Shown: positions 35,052 through 47,185 of the stretch, piece by piece
How the letters are laid out: every line of letters starts with the position of its first letter
Position numbering within the stretch: position 1 is the stretch's first letter
From: Paramarasmius palmivorus
Lineage: Eukaryota > Basidiomycota > Agaricomycetes > Agaricales > Marasmiaceae
Assembly: GCA_037176845.1 (NCBI GenBank)
Contig: JAYKXP010000060.1
Location: forward strand, 62,001-126,000
Direction of reading: 5' to 3'
DNA length: 64,000 bases
Translations under genes and position numbers: made by a program
The notes under the pieces: model-generated
What the model was told of the DNA's origin: nothing
The model's input: only the letters and a program-made list of their open reading frames with translations
Database searches by the model: none

Positions 35052-38000
35052 ATGTCCTCCGAACCCGACCTCATTCATTTAGCGAGGACCCATTTGGGTC
35101 TTCAAAGTTCCTCTACTGTACGTTCTCAGTGTATTCTCGCTGTTTGATGAGCAAAGGACTGATTTTGATCATCATCGTCATCTTGACCATATCGACACGC
35201 AGATACCACGCACCTACTTGGATCAGCTCAAGACTCATTCATCGATATACCCATTTGATACCAATGTCAGTAGTCGACTTTAGCGCGCATATACACGAGA
35301 TCTCACTTTTTGAACCTTATCGCCCCTATTCAGTTTCGTATCTTTGCTCAACCCAACGCTGGGTGTAAGTTCCATGTCGCACGTCAAACTTAACCGCTCA
35401 TCATTCCAACTGTAATAAATCAGATGGGAAAATACATTGTCAGGAAGAAGGTTGCCGTGATCAAGCAAATGGAACCATCGACCTGGAGCCAAACAGCATG
35501 CTGTCGGATGGCGGCTTGAGGGATGGAATTGGGGCCTTGGTCAAGTACAGGGTGTGTTAATTGCTTTTCAGTCCATGGGCGTCTTTACTAAAGTCGTACT
35601 AGCAACACATTGTCCAACATCCCACCCACCTGCGAAAGCGCAATGAAAGAATTAAGAGCACCCCGCCATCCAGTCATAACACGCACGCTGGGTCCATGGG
35701 CTCAGTTCAGGTAACGCACATTCATTCTAGCATCATGTTTCACACTGCTCAACATCGCATGTAGTCGATACCCACAAACACCGCAAGCGTTAAAAAAGAG
35801 CGCTCGACCAGCAGTCTATTGGATGCATTAGACGCTAGATCACCTTTTGGCTCCCAGGGACATGCAAAAAGCACGACTGGCCAGAACCGCAACCCCCCAT
35901 CTGTTCCTCCACCATCACCCAGCCTCCCAAGGAACACTCCGCAGTCTTCCGCCACGATTACACGGCCGCGGCTCAGTTCGACGCCGTCTTCTAGCTCGCA
36001 GCTCAAGGCTGAACATATTGAGCCCATCCTGTCGCTCAAGCGTCCTATAAGCGATTTGGGGGTCAGTACCGGCTCGGGCAGTCCCTCTGCGAAGCGGCTG
36101 AAGAAGGAACCATCGTTCAAAGGACCCCTAGAAGCCATCGACAATAATACACCCGCTACTTCAAACGGTGGGCTGGGCTCCCAAGAGTCGCTCCGCCGCC
36201 TTCAATCGGAGCTATCTCATAAACGATCGATACTCGATAGTCTCTTGAGGAAGCCCAAGAAGACTCCTGCAGATCATACTCGAATGGCTCAATACAGTCA
36301 AGAGATCGAGGATTTGAACCATCAGATAGCTTATTTCAAGCAGCAATCTCTCCCGTCTGTCACTTATGTAGTGCCACAACCAAGATGGCCTCAGCCGGAA
36401 GTCAGGCCAACCGTCGCAAGCCTCGACATTTCGCCATCTCCCGCTGGCCGTCATGCATCTGGGCACAGTATCGCCAATCAAGATGTCATTGGACGCACAG
36501 CCGCCCCTCGGCCTTGGCTCACATCTCCCAGCGTTCCGGTCGCGGGACCAAGCACTACACCAGGTCGTCCGCAAGCGCCCATGCCTGCTCTTACAGTCGA
36601 TCATATGGATATCGATAGTGATCCTAGTGCTGTTACCAATGCCATTGTCCAGGACTTTGGCGCCGGCTTGCCTAATATGGCACCTATGCACAACCCATAC
36701 GACGAGAACGGAGATTTCTATGGGCGAGGTCATGATACATTTCGAGGACCAATAGCAAGCACAGAAGAGTAAGTACCCTTGCCTGGCTACTTCATGGCAT
36801 ATTGGTTAATCTCCGTCTAGGCTTACCAAATTCTTCATGAACGCCGGAAATGCTGAACAATTTGATACAAGCGCTACTGTCGAAAAGGCACTGCAGAAGC
36901 TGAGCCTGTTATCGATCCATTCTCGAATTCCGGGAATGGTTGTCCCGTTGATGCCTCATCAAGTTATCGGCGTGGCCTGGATGATCGAGAAGGAGAAGGA
37001 ATTCTATGGGGGCTGTCTAGCTGACGAGATGGGTCTAGGAAAGGTCTGTCTTTGTTCTCGCATAGAAACGCCTCCAAAAGCTGAATATGATTTTAACTTC
37101 AGACCGTTCAAATGATAGCCGTCATGGCTAAGAATCGCTCCTCAAATTCCAAGTGCAAGACAAATCTCATCCTTGCTCCCCTTGCTCTGCTGGATCAGTG
37201 GAAGCACGAGATTGAGACGAAGACCGAGAATCTCTTCAAGTGCCTCATCTACCATGGTCAATCCAAGAGCAAGAGCAAGTCCGAATTATTACAATACGAT
37301 GTTGTCATCACAACATATAATGTATGTTTTCTTTGATAGAAACTGCATAGACATGCTAACCTCCTTAAAGACTATGGCGATGGAGTGGCCCGATATTGAA
37401 GGTCAGGAGAAGAAGAAAAAGAAGGCACGCAAAAGCAAAGGCGACGATTTTATAGTCGACGACTCTGCTGACGAGGATTCTTCATCCAAGACCCAGAAAC
37501 GTGAGCAAATCGACCTGATACTTAGAGATTTACTGAAATGATCACAGGTGGCCTATTGTTCGAAGTCGACGTAAGTTGATTTCATTTTGGACGATCGCTT
37601 TTGATCTCATCATGGTCATATCCTAGTTTTATCGCATCATTTTGGATGAAGCCCAGAACATTCGTAACAAAAAGACTAGTAAGCCTCATGCCGTCGAGCC
37701 AAGAAGGTGAACTCACTGTTGTTTGCCAGGAACGTCGCGCGCAGTGACAGAGCTGGAAGCGAAGTATCGATGGGGCTTAACTGGGTAATTACTACTTCAT
37801 TTTTCATTGCAGAAGTTTCTCAGGGTAGTCGCATCTAGTACCCCCATCACGAACTCACTCAGTGATGCGTACCCCTTAATTCGATTCTTGCAAATCCGTC
37901 CGTTTTACGACTGGAAGGAATTCAACGCGTATATTGCTCTTTACGAGAAGAAGCAGGGTACGTATATTCGTTCTCTACGACATCGTTCGCGACCGTTAAT

Positions 38001-40394
38001 TTTGTGATCTCTTTTTAATAGCGAAAACTGCGGTGATCAGACTTCAGAAGGTGATGGAAACATTCCTCCTGAGGCGCAAGAAGGATACCATGCTGGATGG
38101 AAAACGTCTCATTGAACTACCCGACCGAAACGTCCAGCTTGTTCGACTAACTTTCTCTGACGAGGAGAGGGAAATATATAAGATGGTACGATCGGCGGCG
38201 ACAATTGCGTATCTCTCTTCTCATCACAATTCTCTAGGTCGAAAGCAAGTCGCAAGCTATTTTCAACCGCTACTTGAAAGCAGGAACCGTTCTGAAGTGA
38301 GTGTTGGCTGACTCGTTAAAGGATCAAGCACTAAACCATGATCTTGCAGGAACTATTCCCAAGTCATGGTTCTACTCTTGCGTCTTCGTCAAGTATGCAA
38401 TCACCCCTGCCTCATTTTGGAAGATGGCAGCGCGTTTATTCGACCTGATGAATGGGACCACGAGAACATGCCCGCCGATATTCGTCGTGAACTTGCCAGA
38501 GCGCGCGATCTGGTTTCTCCGCAATTCGTGGTGCAAGTCAAGGAAAGACTTAAGAATCAAGCTCTCAAGAGATTGCAGGCCGAGAACCATGTAAGAGGTA
38601 TCCATATGGAAAGGTTCATATCTAATTCTCAGAGAAGATGGAAAACGCCGCCGTCGAAGACGAGGAATGTCCTGTCTGCTTTGACGCCCTTACTGATGCT
38701 ATCATCACTCCTTGCGGGCATATATTTTGCAGGGATTGCATCGGTCAGTGCCTTCCCAATTCTATAACTTTAGGTACCCCACATTAACGGTCCATGGCTT
38801 TTTAAGAGGAAGTTCTGAAGGGACCTCGTATTGAGGATGCCGAAAATGCAACCAAGTATCAACAGAACGAGCGACCCTGTGAGTTCATAGCAATTCTTCA
38901 GATATCCGCTAACGTGCGCTTTTAGGTCCAACATGTCGCGCTCCTATTAGCAGCGAACGATTCTTCTCTCTCGTTGCTTTTGAACCGACGGATGCCGAGT
39001 TGAACCCACCACCGCCAGGTTCAGAGAAAGACGACTCAGATGTCGAGATAGTCGATATCTCTCCCAAGAAGACTGCAGCGCAAGTCAGCAAGAAGAGGAG
39101 AAAGAGGAACCCCACGTCTGACGAACCTTCATCTTATGGGGTCGTTGACATCGACACTATCGTGCCTTCAGACGACGAGGATGAGTTTGAACACGCCCCA
39201 CGACGTGTTAAGACCAAACGTCGTAAACAGAAGTCCATTGTTCTCGACTCTGATGAGGAGGAAGATACCGACGACTACGATAGTTTTATCGTTGACAGTG
39301 ATGAAGATGAAGAGGAGGAGGATCGTCGGGCGCTGAAGAAGCGCTTGGGGAAACGTAAAGCTCGGGAGGTCATCGAGCTGTCCTCTGATAGCGAAGATGA
39401 GAAAGAAGTCATTCACGGTAGGAAAAAGAAGCCTACCAGCCCCGAAGCGATCAAGTGTATGCCTCGGTTCCTCCCTTCTACCAAGATGAAGGTATGTCAT
39501 TGTCTTTTCGGGTTTGCGCCTGGCACTTACTACCAGTCATGATAGAAAATGATCGAGGAAATTGTTAGGCTGGCCAAATATAAGCCTGAGGAAAAGGTAC
39601 TTGCCCTTATCGAGTGACACCATCTGCTGGACTGATAGGTTCCTCAGACACTTGTCGTTTCCCAATGGACCTCCTGCCTGTCGTTGGTTTCTGACTACTT
39701 GACGGAATACAACATCTTGCACGTCAAGTGAGTAGCGATGCGCTCTCGTTTGAGGATTTTTTCTGACCAACTTTGATTTCCAAGGTATCAAGGTGATATG
39801 AACCGTTCACAGCGTGAGCAAGCTGTCCGAGTCTTCATGTCCAAGGACAAAGCGCCCATCATGTTGATGTCCATGAAGTGTGGCGGTAAGTACTCCTTCA
39901 CACCTGATTAGAGCGAGTCTTGAACCCTTCCACAGGTGTTGGTCTCAATCTTACTCGGGCGAACAATGTCATATCCTTGGATCTGGGATGGTCTCCTGCA
40001 ACTGAAAGTCAGGCCTTTGATCGGTGGGTCACTTCACTTTGGGATTCGTCGAGGTGTGCTCAGGTTCTGCTCAGAGTTCATCGTCTTGGACAAACCAAAG
40101 CCGTCAACATCCAGCGACTGGTCATCGAGGATACTGTTGAGGATCGGATCCTGGCTTTGCAAGAGCGTAAGGCAAGTAACTCAATAATTTGAATGTTTTA
40201 TCCTTGCTGACATGCTTGGCAGCAAAACCTCGCCGACGGTAGTTTGGGAGAGGGCACAGGCAAGAAAGTTGGAAGTACGTATTCATATGGCCTTTTCATC
40301 GTCTTTACTCATCCGTCTTGCTTCAGAAATGACTGTGTCCCAACTCGCTGGGCTCTTTGGACTAAGCGCTCGAGGCCGAGTTCTTGGTGTTTAA
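35052..40394 (+). CDS. SNF2-family ATPase with RING finger, ULS1/RIS1-like
   Basis: This is a many-exon gene. The start MSSEPDLIHLARTHLGLQ and the first few exons are provisional; from 35767 (SIPTNTASVKKERS) the frame is clear. The ATPase part has LMPHQVIGVAWMIEKE, LADEMGLGK (Walker A), LDEAQNIRNK (Walker B, DEAQ) and the GLTGTPITNS motif created by splicing near 37785-37840. RLRQVCNHPCL follows. A C3HC4 RING reads CPVCFDALTDAIITPCGHIF. An acidic insert (about 39000-39460) carries VEIVDISP and EVIELSSDSEDE, which look like SUMO-interaction motifs. The helicase C region has CGGVGLNLTRANNVISLDLG and VHRLGQTKAVNIQRLVIEDT. Known ULS1/Rrp-type proteins are DNA translocases and SUMO-targeted ubiquitin ligases; that role here is inferred. 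Confidence 0.82.
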
Positions 40395-40557
40395 ATTATT
40401 CCTTTTTTTTCTGTCGAATTCTCGTTATGTATCAATAAACCTCCTTCTTTGCAGTATAATTTTCGCTGGGGCTTCTTTCATTGTATGTTACTTAGTAGCA
40501 CTAGCTGGTTAAGATTACTGTACCACCTGTAATTACAGTCAACCCCGTCTAATTGTA

Positions 40558-41461
40558 CTATTTCCCCATGCCTGTATCCTTCTTTAGCTGATTGACGATA
40601 TTATCGACCTCACCAATATACCGATGTGTTAGCTTTTGAAACTAATCTGATTGTGAGGACATGGAGCAGGGCACGGTGAATCTCATGCGTACCTCTTCCA
40701 GTTCTATGGAGTGCTTCGCGTATTTTCCCTTTTTGAGACTGGCTTGATGGTGCCTTCGTATTTGCTGTCGAGTATCCTCAGCCTGCTTTTGTGCACCTGC
40801 AACCAGGGTTTGACGTGCTTCAACAGTTGGCCTGGAAGAACGTTCAGACGATGAAGAGCTGGCAGAATGGCAGACCATACTTGGGTATCGGAACACTGAC
40901 GGTACGCTTATCGAACCGCTGAGGAACCATGTTGGGTAGTTTCGCTTCGTATATAGCCTTCTCGACTGGTTTGAGATACTACTATGGTCACAGTCAGTTG
41001 CAGAATATCTGGCCTTTCATATAACATCCATTACGCACCTCCTCGTCGAATACAGTAACCATAAGCATATTTCCATCCCTAACGCCGACAGTCGCTACTT
41101 CTTCCAGCTTGTATAGGTGGTCGTCGCGCGGAAGTCTGACCCGAACTGGTGAAAGGACAGCTGGAGTGACACGGCCACTGGCACGCGCGATTACTGATCC
41201 ACATTCCTTCTTGAACCAGTCTACGGCGGACTTCATCTTGTCCTCGCATTTTTTGTACTCTTCACGAGCAGCTTCGTCCGTGATAGGCTGCTGGGATCCC
41301 GGAACGAGGTTCGCTGTTGATTTTGCCTTTGCATATGCTCGTCGCTGGCATAGCACTGGTCTTGCGAATTGAAGGGTTGCAGAAGAGACCCGCGCTTGCG
41401 TTTCTAGAGCAACTAATGCTCTTCGACGAAGGGGAACTGTTGCTTGTCGTAGTAAAGACAT
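40558..41461 (-). CDS. Mitochondrial ribosome recycling factor (247 aa)
   Basis: By my splicing the exons are 41461-41039, 40978-40881, 40831-40693 and 40641-40558; their sum is 248 codons. The start at 41461 (MSLLRQATVPLRRRALVA) gives an Arg-rich mitochondrial presequence; an upstream in-frame Met at 41557 is less likely. The conserved RRF body is visible: KMKSAVDWFKKECGSVIARA, SGRVTPAVLSPVRVRLP, LEEVATVGVRDGNMLMVTVF, then LKPVEKAIYEAKL and VSVPIPKPTVEAR, and a helical C-terminus FQKLTHRYIGEVDNIVNQLK. RRF releases mitoribosomes from mRNA after termination, together with a GTPase. It is convergent with the SNF2 gene and divergent from the methyltransferase gene. Confidence 0.88.
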
Positions 41462-41555
41462 GAAGCTGTCGGAGGAACGTGGAGGCTGGAAAAATTGCCA
41501 GGGAATTGCCGTTGTTCCGAGAAAGGAAAGCGGCAAAAGATCCTCTCTTCCCATC

Positions 41556-42629
41556 ATGTCCTCGGATAACGCTGAAGATATTCTGAACGACTCTCTTTCG
41601 TTCTTCGGAGGAAAACCAGTTGTCGATAGCGATATTATCAGCTATGGTCCCCTGCGGCTTACTGTAGCTCCCAAAGTGCGTGTTCCTACTGGTTCACCAC
41701 TTACACTGGTCAGGAATGTCGATATCTAATGCTATGGATTCCAGGAAGGCAAAGTAAGTGCAAATCCGATACGACTCGTGAGATGTACTGACCCCAGTCA
41801 GGCCAACACGCTTCTTGCTGATCATTTGTTTTCTCCATCCCTGTTCCTTGCGGAGCGTATTGAGCGTGGTTTGATTCCGATCCACAAGCGTACAGGTCTG
41901 CGCCAATTGTCTATTTCTTGAAAGAAAGGCCTGACGATTCTTCATGATAGTCGTCGAGCTTGGATCAGGCTGTGGGCTTCCCTCACTTCTCATGGCCACC
42001 AACACTGAGCCTCCGAGAACTGTTGTTCTAACAGATTACCCTGACGAGGGAATCTTGGGTAACCTGAAAGACAACGTAGACAGGAATAGGAATCTGTTCT
42101 CACAGGAATGCACGGTCCATTGCATGGGTTACGATTGGGGGAAAGACGCGTCTCATCTTTTGTAGGTTCACCTTTTCTATCATACACTACTTCCTGAAGC
42201 CTCGTCAACCTCGGACAGGGCTCTTGTTTCACAAGCTGAGACGAATCATCCTGGATTTGACATCGTAGTTCTATCCGACTTGCTACACTTCCATAGCTCT
42301 CATGATGTGTTGGTCGGTTCCTTATCGCGTTTACTTTCAAGATCGCCTTCATCCAGGGCGTATGTCGCTGTCAGTCACTCCCTGGATTCCACGACTTGCA
42401 TTGAACCGCACTGAGATGAGATCATTCATAGGCAGGAAAATACACCCAGCCACACGTCTGTGACAGTTTTATCGACAAAGCAAAAGCTTCTGGCTTTTCT
42501 TTCGAAGAGGTTCTTTCGCCCGACGAGGAATCCGAATGGATGGGAAAACTCGACGTCAGTGACCTCGATAAGGAAGCGTTGTCTACTCGCAAAGCCGCTT
42601 GTCGATTTTGGGTAGGACGGTGGGCTTGA
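41556..42629 (+). CDS. EFM7/NNT1-type protein methyltransferase (260 aa)
   Basis: By my splicing the exons are 41556-41675, 41745-41753, 41802-41895, 41951-42161, 42219-42369 and 42432-42629; their sum is 261 codons. The second exon is only 9 nt (EGK). The protein begins MSSDNAEDILNDSLSFF and has SYGPLRLTVAPKEGKANTLL, the SAM-binding motif VVELGSGCGLPSLL, and TDYPDEGILGNLKDNVDRN. The post-I motif is FDIVVLSDLLHFHSSHD. This matches the seven-beta-strand methyltransferase family of yeast Efm7 (Nnt1), which modifies the N-terminus and Lys2 of elongation factor eEF1A. It shares a 94-bp divergent promoter with the mitochondrial RRF gene. Confidence 0.85.
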
Positions 42630-43225
42630 GAACAATTCAACAGCCAGGTCCACTTCACACAAAGCAAAGAGTACGGCAGGATGTCAGGGAAATGACAGGA
42701 CGACTATCCTTGGTAAAGGATGCCGCGCAAACGATGGTGTGGGGTATAGGTATCCCTCACCGCTAATGTACAACCATTTATACTACTAGCAGCGTGCAAA
42801 AATGCAGAATGTACGGTGTGTTATATGCAAAGGGGATGATAATCAGTACGGAAACTGTATGTGGAAGTCAATAATGACCAAAAACGACATAAACGTGCGG
42901 CAAGAAAGGGAATATGTATGCATGAGAAACCTATGCCCAACAAGACAGGGAAGGCGAAAATAAAAACGAATATCAAACAACATTACTGCACACAAAGCAT
43001 AGCCCAGGATGGTGACCAGTGACGAACCAACAACCAAAGACCAAAAAAGCGATACCATAAATAGTACTGTTAATGATGTCCTTGGGTCAACCTAATAAAT
43101 GTGAGGTATCACAACTTGACGAGCGGATGGAGAAAATACAAATATACCTCCTCCACGAACTCGCCCGTGCCTCTCTAGCATCAAACAAGACGTATAACAC
43201 AGCGCTGAGGTCAAACACCCAAGTT
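42630..43225. other. Intergenic region between convergent genes
   Basis: This is the 3' flank of the methyltransferase gene and of the La-motif gene. No coding frame or RNA gene is seen. Confidence 0.5.
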
Positions 43226-46200
43226 TTACACTCTCACTTGGGACTGTTGCCTCGAGCTAGACTTTGACGACGCCCAACCACCTGAGTTCCCATCTTCACC
43301 CATAACAAACACGACGTCGTCCTCTTCGTCTTCACTATCGTACACCTCTTCCTCGGAAAGCTCTCTATCTTCATTGTGCGCAGCGATGGGGGTATGCTGT
43401 GCATCACCATTTGCCAACCGTTTTGGCATTGGTGTCAACATGTCCTGTGTTTCCGCCCCCATCGGCGACTCTGCATCGGGCACCTGATCGTGAGATGCGG
43501 AGTTCACCTGCAAAACCTTTCCTTCCTCTCCAATATGCGACACTTGTTGCTCCTTCGCTCTCGTGATATACTTTTCCCAGTCGACGGCCATTCGAGCATA
43601 ATGCCTATCCTCGCTCAACTCCACGGTAGTCGAGATTTCCAGCACTTCCCTGAGCCGTTCCACATGTGGAGTCAACTGCCTAATTCGTGGAAATGTTGCA
43701 AACAGCTCAAGTGGAATCCAGCCCTCGGATGTCATCTGGAATCATGTTCAGCTCAAAGCATCATGCATGAGAGAGCGAAGTAGTGTTACCTGTTGTCTCA
43801 GATAGAAATCCTTCACCATGTTATCCTTGCTCATGTAAAATTCGAGCTGACCCAATAGACAGCGCCGTACGTGGTCCCATGTTGGCGGTACCCGGGTCAA
43901 AGGCGTTGGATAGGGCCACGAATGCCCTGGGAGAACACCATTCGAGATGGTATCATTGTGAGGATAGTCACCTCCGATCATAGGTGGTGGTGGCCCGTAT
44001 GAACCATCTGAAAAACCAAGTGGAGGCATTGGGATGTACGTGGTCAACCCGTCCCTTTGCTGTGGAAAATGTGGCGGCGGGTGAGGCGGATAACCTGCAT
44101 GGGTACCTCTTGCGCGTCCACGAGTATGTCCCCTCCACATGCCGCCTCTGTAGCTGGGCTGGCCAAGAATCGGTACGTCATTGTTATCGGTTGACGAGGT
44201 CGGGTTGTAATATCCACCACGACCTCGTCCACGATATCCCCTGGAGCGTCCCCGGTTGTATACATAATTAGGCACACGCGTGGTTGCCGAAGGAGATGTA
44301 GTAGCCGAAGAAACAGGACTTCCTTGTCCTTGATATGGAGGACCATTCGGCCGGTAAGGATCGCTAACAGGAGCCGGCGGAGAGCTCTTCTCTACGCTGT
44401 TACTGGTATCAGGGTTTGGATTGGGAGGCGTGGTGCCGCTCTGAATGACTGGTTTAACGCATTGCCCGAATCCATAACCAAAGTTGCGTACACGAAAGGT
44501 CTGATCTGCGTCCATCTCTGGCTCCGTGTCGCTATTGGTAATAGGAGGCGTAGTCGCAGAGGTAGTTGGTAATGAGGAACTGTTAACAGTTGAAAGTGGC
44601 GTGTTGTTGGCAGAAGAAGTGTGGCTAGAAGAGACGCTAGACCCTGAATCTTTGATTTTGAGGATGGCTTCCTCGACGGTTTTGTCGTGGGACGGTTGCC
44701 TCAGAGCACCTTCGGAAGACGTCCTAGAGAACGTCCGGAGATTGCTTAGCGTTGGAAGTGCCGATAAAGGTGGTGGTGCCTCGGTGTGAGGCGCAGAGGA
44801 GGGGGACGGTGGTGCAAGGAGTACGGTAGTAGGATTTGGGATTCCGAGGGGAGTATCGGACTCTCTATCTTCCTCGCCATTGTGTCTCGGTACAAATTCG
44901 GGCTCGTGTGAGCGTTCGCTCACGTTTTGAGGGAAATCCCCATATCCATATGGCTGCGGATAACTATAGAAGCCTTGGTCATATGGTGCGCTGTAGGCAA
45001 ACGGCGGTTGATGCGGTGGATAGTAAGAAAAGTGATGAGGTGGCGGTTGATAATATAATGGATTGTGAGGCGGAGGCGGTTGATGTTGGTAATATTGTAA
45101 CGGAACCGGCGGCGGTGTTGACGCGTGATGTTGGTGGAAAGAAGGATGAGGCGGATGGGGCGGCACGGGTTGTGGCGGTACATGATACGGATAATAAGGT
45201 GGTTGTTGCTGAGTGAACGCGGATTGCGACTGTAACGAGTCCACAGACTCTTGCCAAAAGAAGGAACATTTTGCACTAAACCACTCGTTCGACTCTCCAC
45301 TGATTTCTATTAACGCTGACCCTCTTGAATTACCGCGCCGTCGCCCTCTCCGTTTAGACTTCCTCTTCCTCTCCATCGCTACCTTCTTCTGCTTCGCTTC
45401 GATATCGACACCTATCTCGAGAGGCAGTCTTTTGAGGCAGTTGATAATGTCGTCTTCCTTAATGTAGTCGTCTTCCTTTAACGATCCGAACACCAGAGAA
45501 GATAACAACGATGAACGTGCTGTCCAAGGTGGTGCAGTTTCGTCTCCGCTAGAATAAAACGGCGGCGCGTATGGATTCCAATGTGTGTAATTCGCCGTAT
45601 GAAAAGGCTGGTTTGAATTATGATAGTCGGGCGCGTAAGGATGCGTCGGAAAACTAGTGTAGTTGGGACCGTTGTAAGGAGGCCCTGGCATTGCGGGATA
45701 AGAAAAATGAGGTTGTGGCTGTATCGGAGGTGAGGGATGTCTTTGCGGTTGTACTTGTTGAGGTAATATTGTCGGCTGTTGGGGTGGGGAAGGTCTACCG
45801 ACGACCTCTGAGTCTGGGGTCGGTACCGTCGGCTGTGGTAACTTTCTGGGTTTCCCGTTCCTTGGACTCGCTGTACGACTCGAAGAGGCCGATTTGAAGG
45901 CCTGGGTGCTACTAGATGATGCTGGTGTCGTCGATTTTGCCTTCTTCCCCCGTTCTCGATGAGCATCCGCTGCAGTTTGCAGTACCTCGACTGACATTGG
46001 TGTCCATTTTGTTTTGGAACTCGATTTTTCACCTATGGATCTACATTTGTATAACTCTTATATCAGAGATATCTTGGACATACCCTTCTTGGGCGAAGCT
46101 GACGGTATCCCGTTCACTGTCTGCGAAGACATTGAGCTTGCTACCTGAACTTCTGGCCATGCTTCATCATCATCCAAGGTCGATATCGCGCTCGACGACG

Positions 46201-46258
46201 AGGGGATCTTGTTTTTCTGTCTTATCTGCCATACATTGTGACCCGAACCGGAGCTCAT
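43226..46258 (-). CDS. La-motif RNA-binding protein, LARP/Sro9-like (975 aa)
   Basis: By my splicing the exons are 46258-46084, 46032-43790 and 43735-43226; their sum is 976 codons. The N-terminus is MSSGSGHNVWQIRQKNKIPS, followed by KTKWTPMSVEVLQTAADAHR. A long disordered part follows, rich in Pro, Gln, His and Tyr (PPHPPHPSFHQHH type) and then Ser/Thr. Arg-Gly-rich segments (GRSRGYRGRGRGGYY) precede the La motif, LLGQLEFYMSKDNMVKDFYL + RQQMTSEGWIPLELFATFPR, which is interrupted by a 54-nt intron. An acidic C-terminal stretch (DSEDEEDDVVFVMGED) closes the protein. La-related proteins of this class bind mRNA 3' or 5' ends and modulate translation in the cytoplasm. The RG region suggests additional RNA contact. 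Confidence 0.88.
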
Positions 46259-46329
46259 CGTCACACACGACGACGAGCAGAGATAAAGGAATGAGTAGCA
46301 AAAGATGAAAGGAGTTTACATTTGTTTAT

Positions 46330-46940
46330 TTACGATTCCCCTTCTACTGCTGTACTCAACTGCTTGCGCGCTTCGTCAAGAGCCTTACCCAGCAAATTCA
46401 ATCCCCATTTCTTCTCGTCTACCATCTTGCCAGCAGACTCGGCACCGAAGCCAATGCCCCATATACGGTCTCGCGGGCTTGCCTCAACCATTCTCTTTTC
46501 TCCAGTTTCCAATAGCTTGATCTTCAGCTCGGGATTGTGCTTGAACTTGTGAAGACTCCCTTCGAGGACAATTCGCTCTCTATTAGCTACCCACTTCTCC
46601 TCGTCAAAGTTCTTCACTCCTCGTCCAAGAGCCTTGACAACAGCCAGGTCCTCCTTCTCGACACCTGTATGGGACAGCACCTCCTTTGCGATGGCAATAT
46701 CGTTGAACAGCAAAGCCTTCTGGAACATCATCCAGTGTTCCGCAGTTGGGAATTTACATAGCGTCGCTGTGGTCTCGTTTGGAAGGACAATAGGGACCTC
46801 GAATGGAGATTGATACCACTGCGATGCCCAACCACTGCTCAATAGCATTAACATCAAAAGTGCGAAGCATCTGATCATACGACCTACTTTGGTCCGTCTG
46901 GAGTCCAGAAAAAGATGTAATCGTCTTTGTTCAAAGGCAT
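46330..46940 (-). CDS. NADAR (YbiA/DUF1768) domain protein (186 aa)
   Basis: By my splicing the exons are 46940-46888 and 46837-46330; their sum is 187 codons. The short first exon, MPLNKDDYIFFWTPDGP, adds the first strand of the domain. Family blocks are in order: ASQWYQSPFEVP, FPTAEHWMMFQKALLFND, LGRGVKNFDEEKW, KFKHNPELKIKLLETGEKRM and VEASPRDRIWGIGFG. The length fits a stand-alone NADAR domain. Bacterial YbiA cleaves the N-glycosidic bond of reactive riboflavin intermediates; other NADAR proteins act on ADP-ribosylated guanine or other ADP-ribose-type substrates. The substrate here cannot be read from sequence. Confidence 0.85.
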
Positions 46941-47185
46941 AGAAGCGAAGGTCAGTGGTCGATAAGCACGCTGTGCGCTCCTATATAACATTAACGCACG
47001 GATCGTGTCTCAAGCTGGCAGAGTCACGGTGACAAGTCGTCACGATATAACTCCCTTCTGACAGTCGTCCGTGGGCACTGCCAGGCTCGAAACGCAATTT
47101 CAATTCTCTTTTATATATTTGGGGCACTCTATCTCTATCGCCTTCACTATAATCCGAGTATAATCTATACAATAATACAGTGAAC

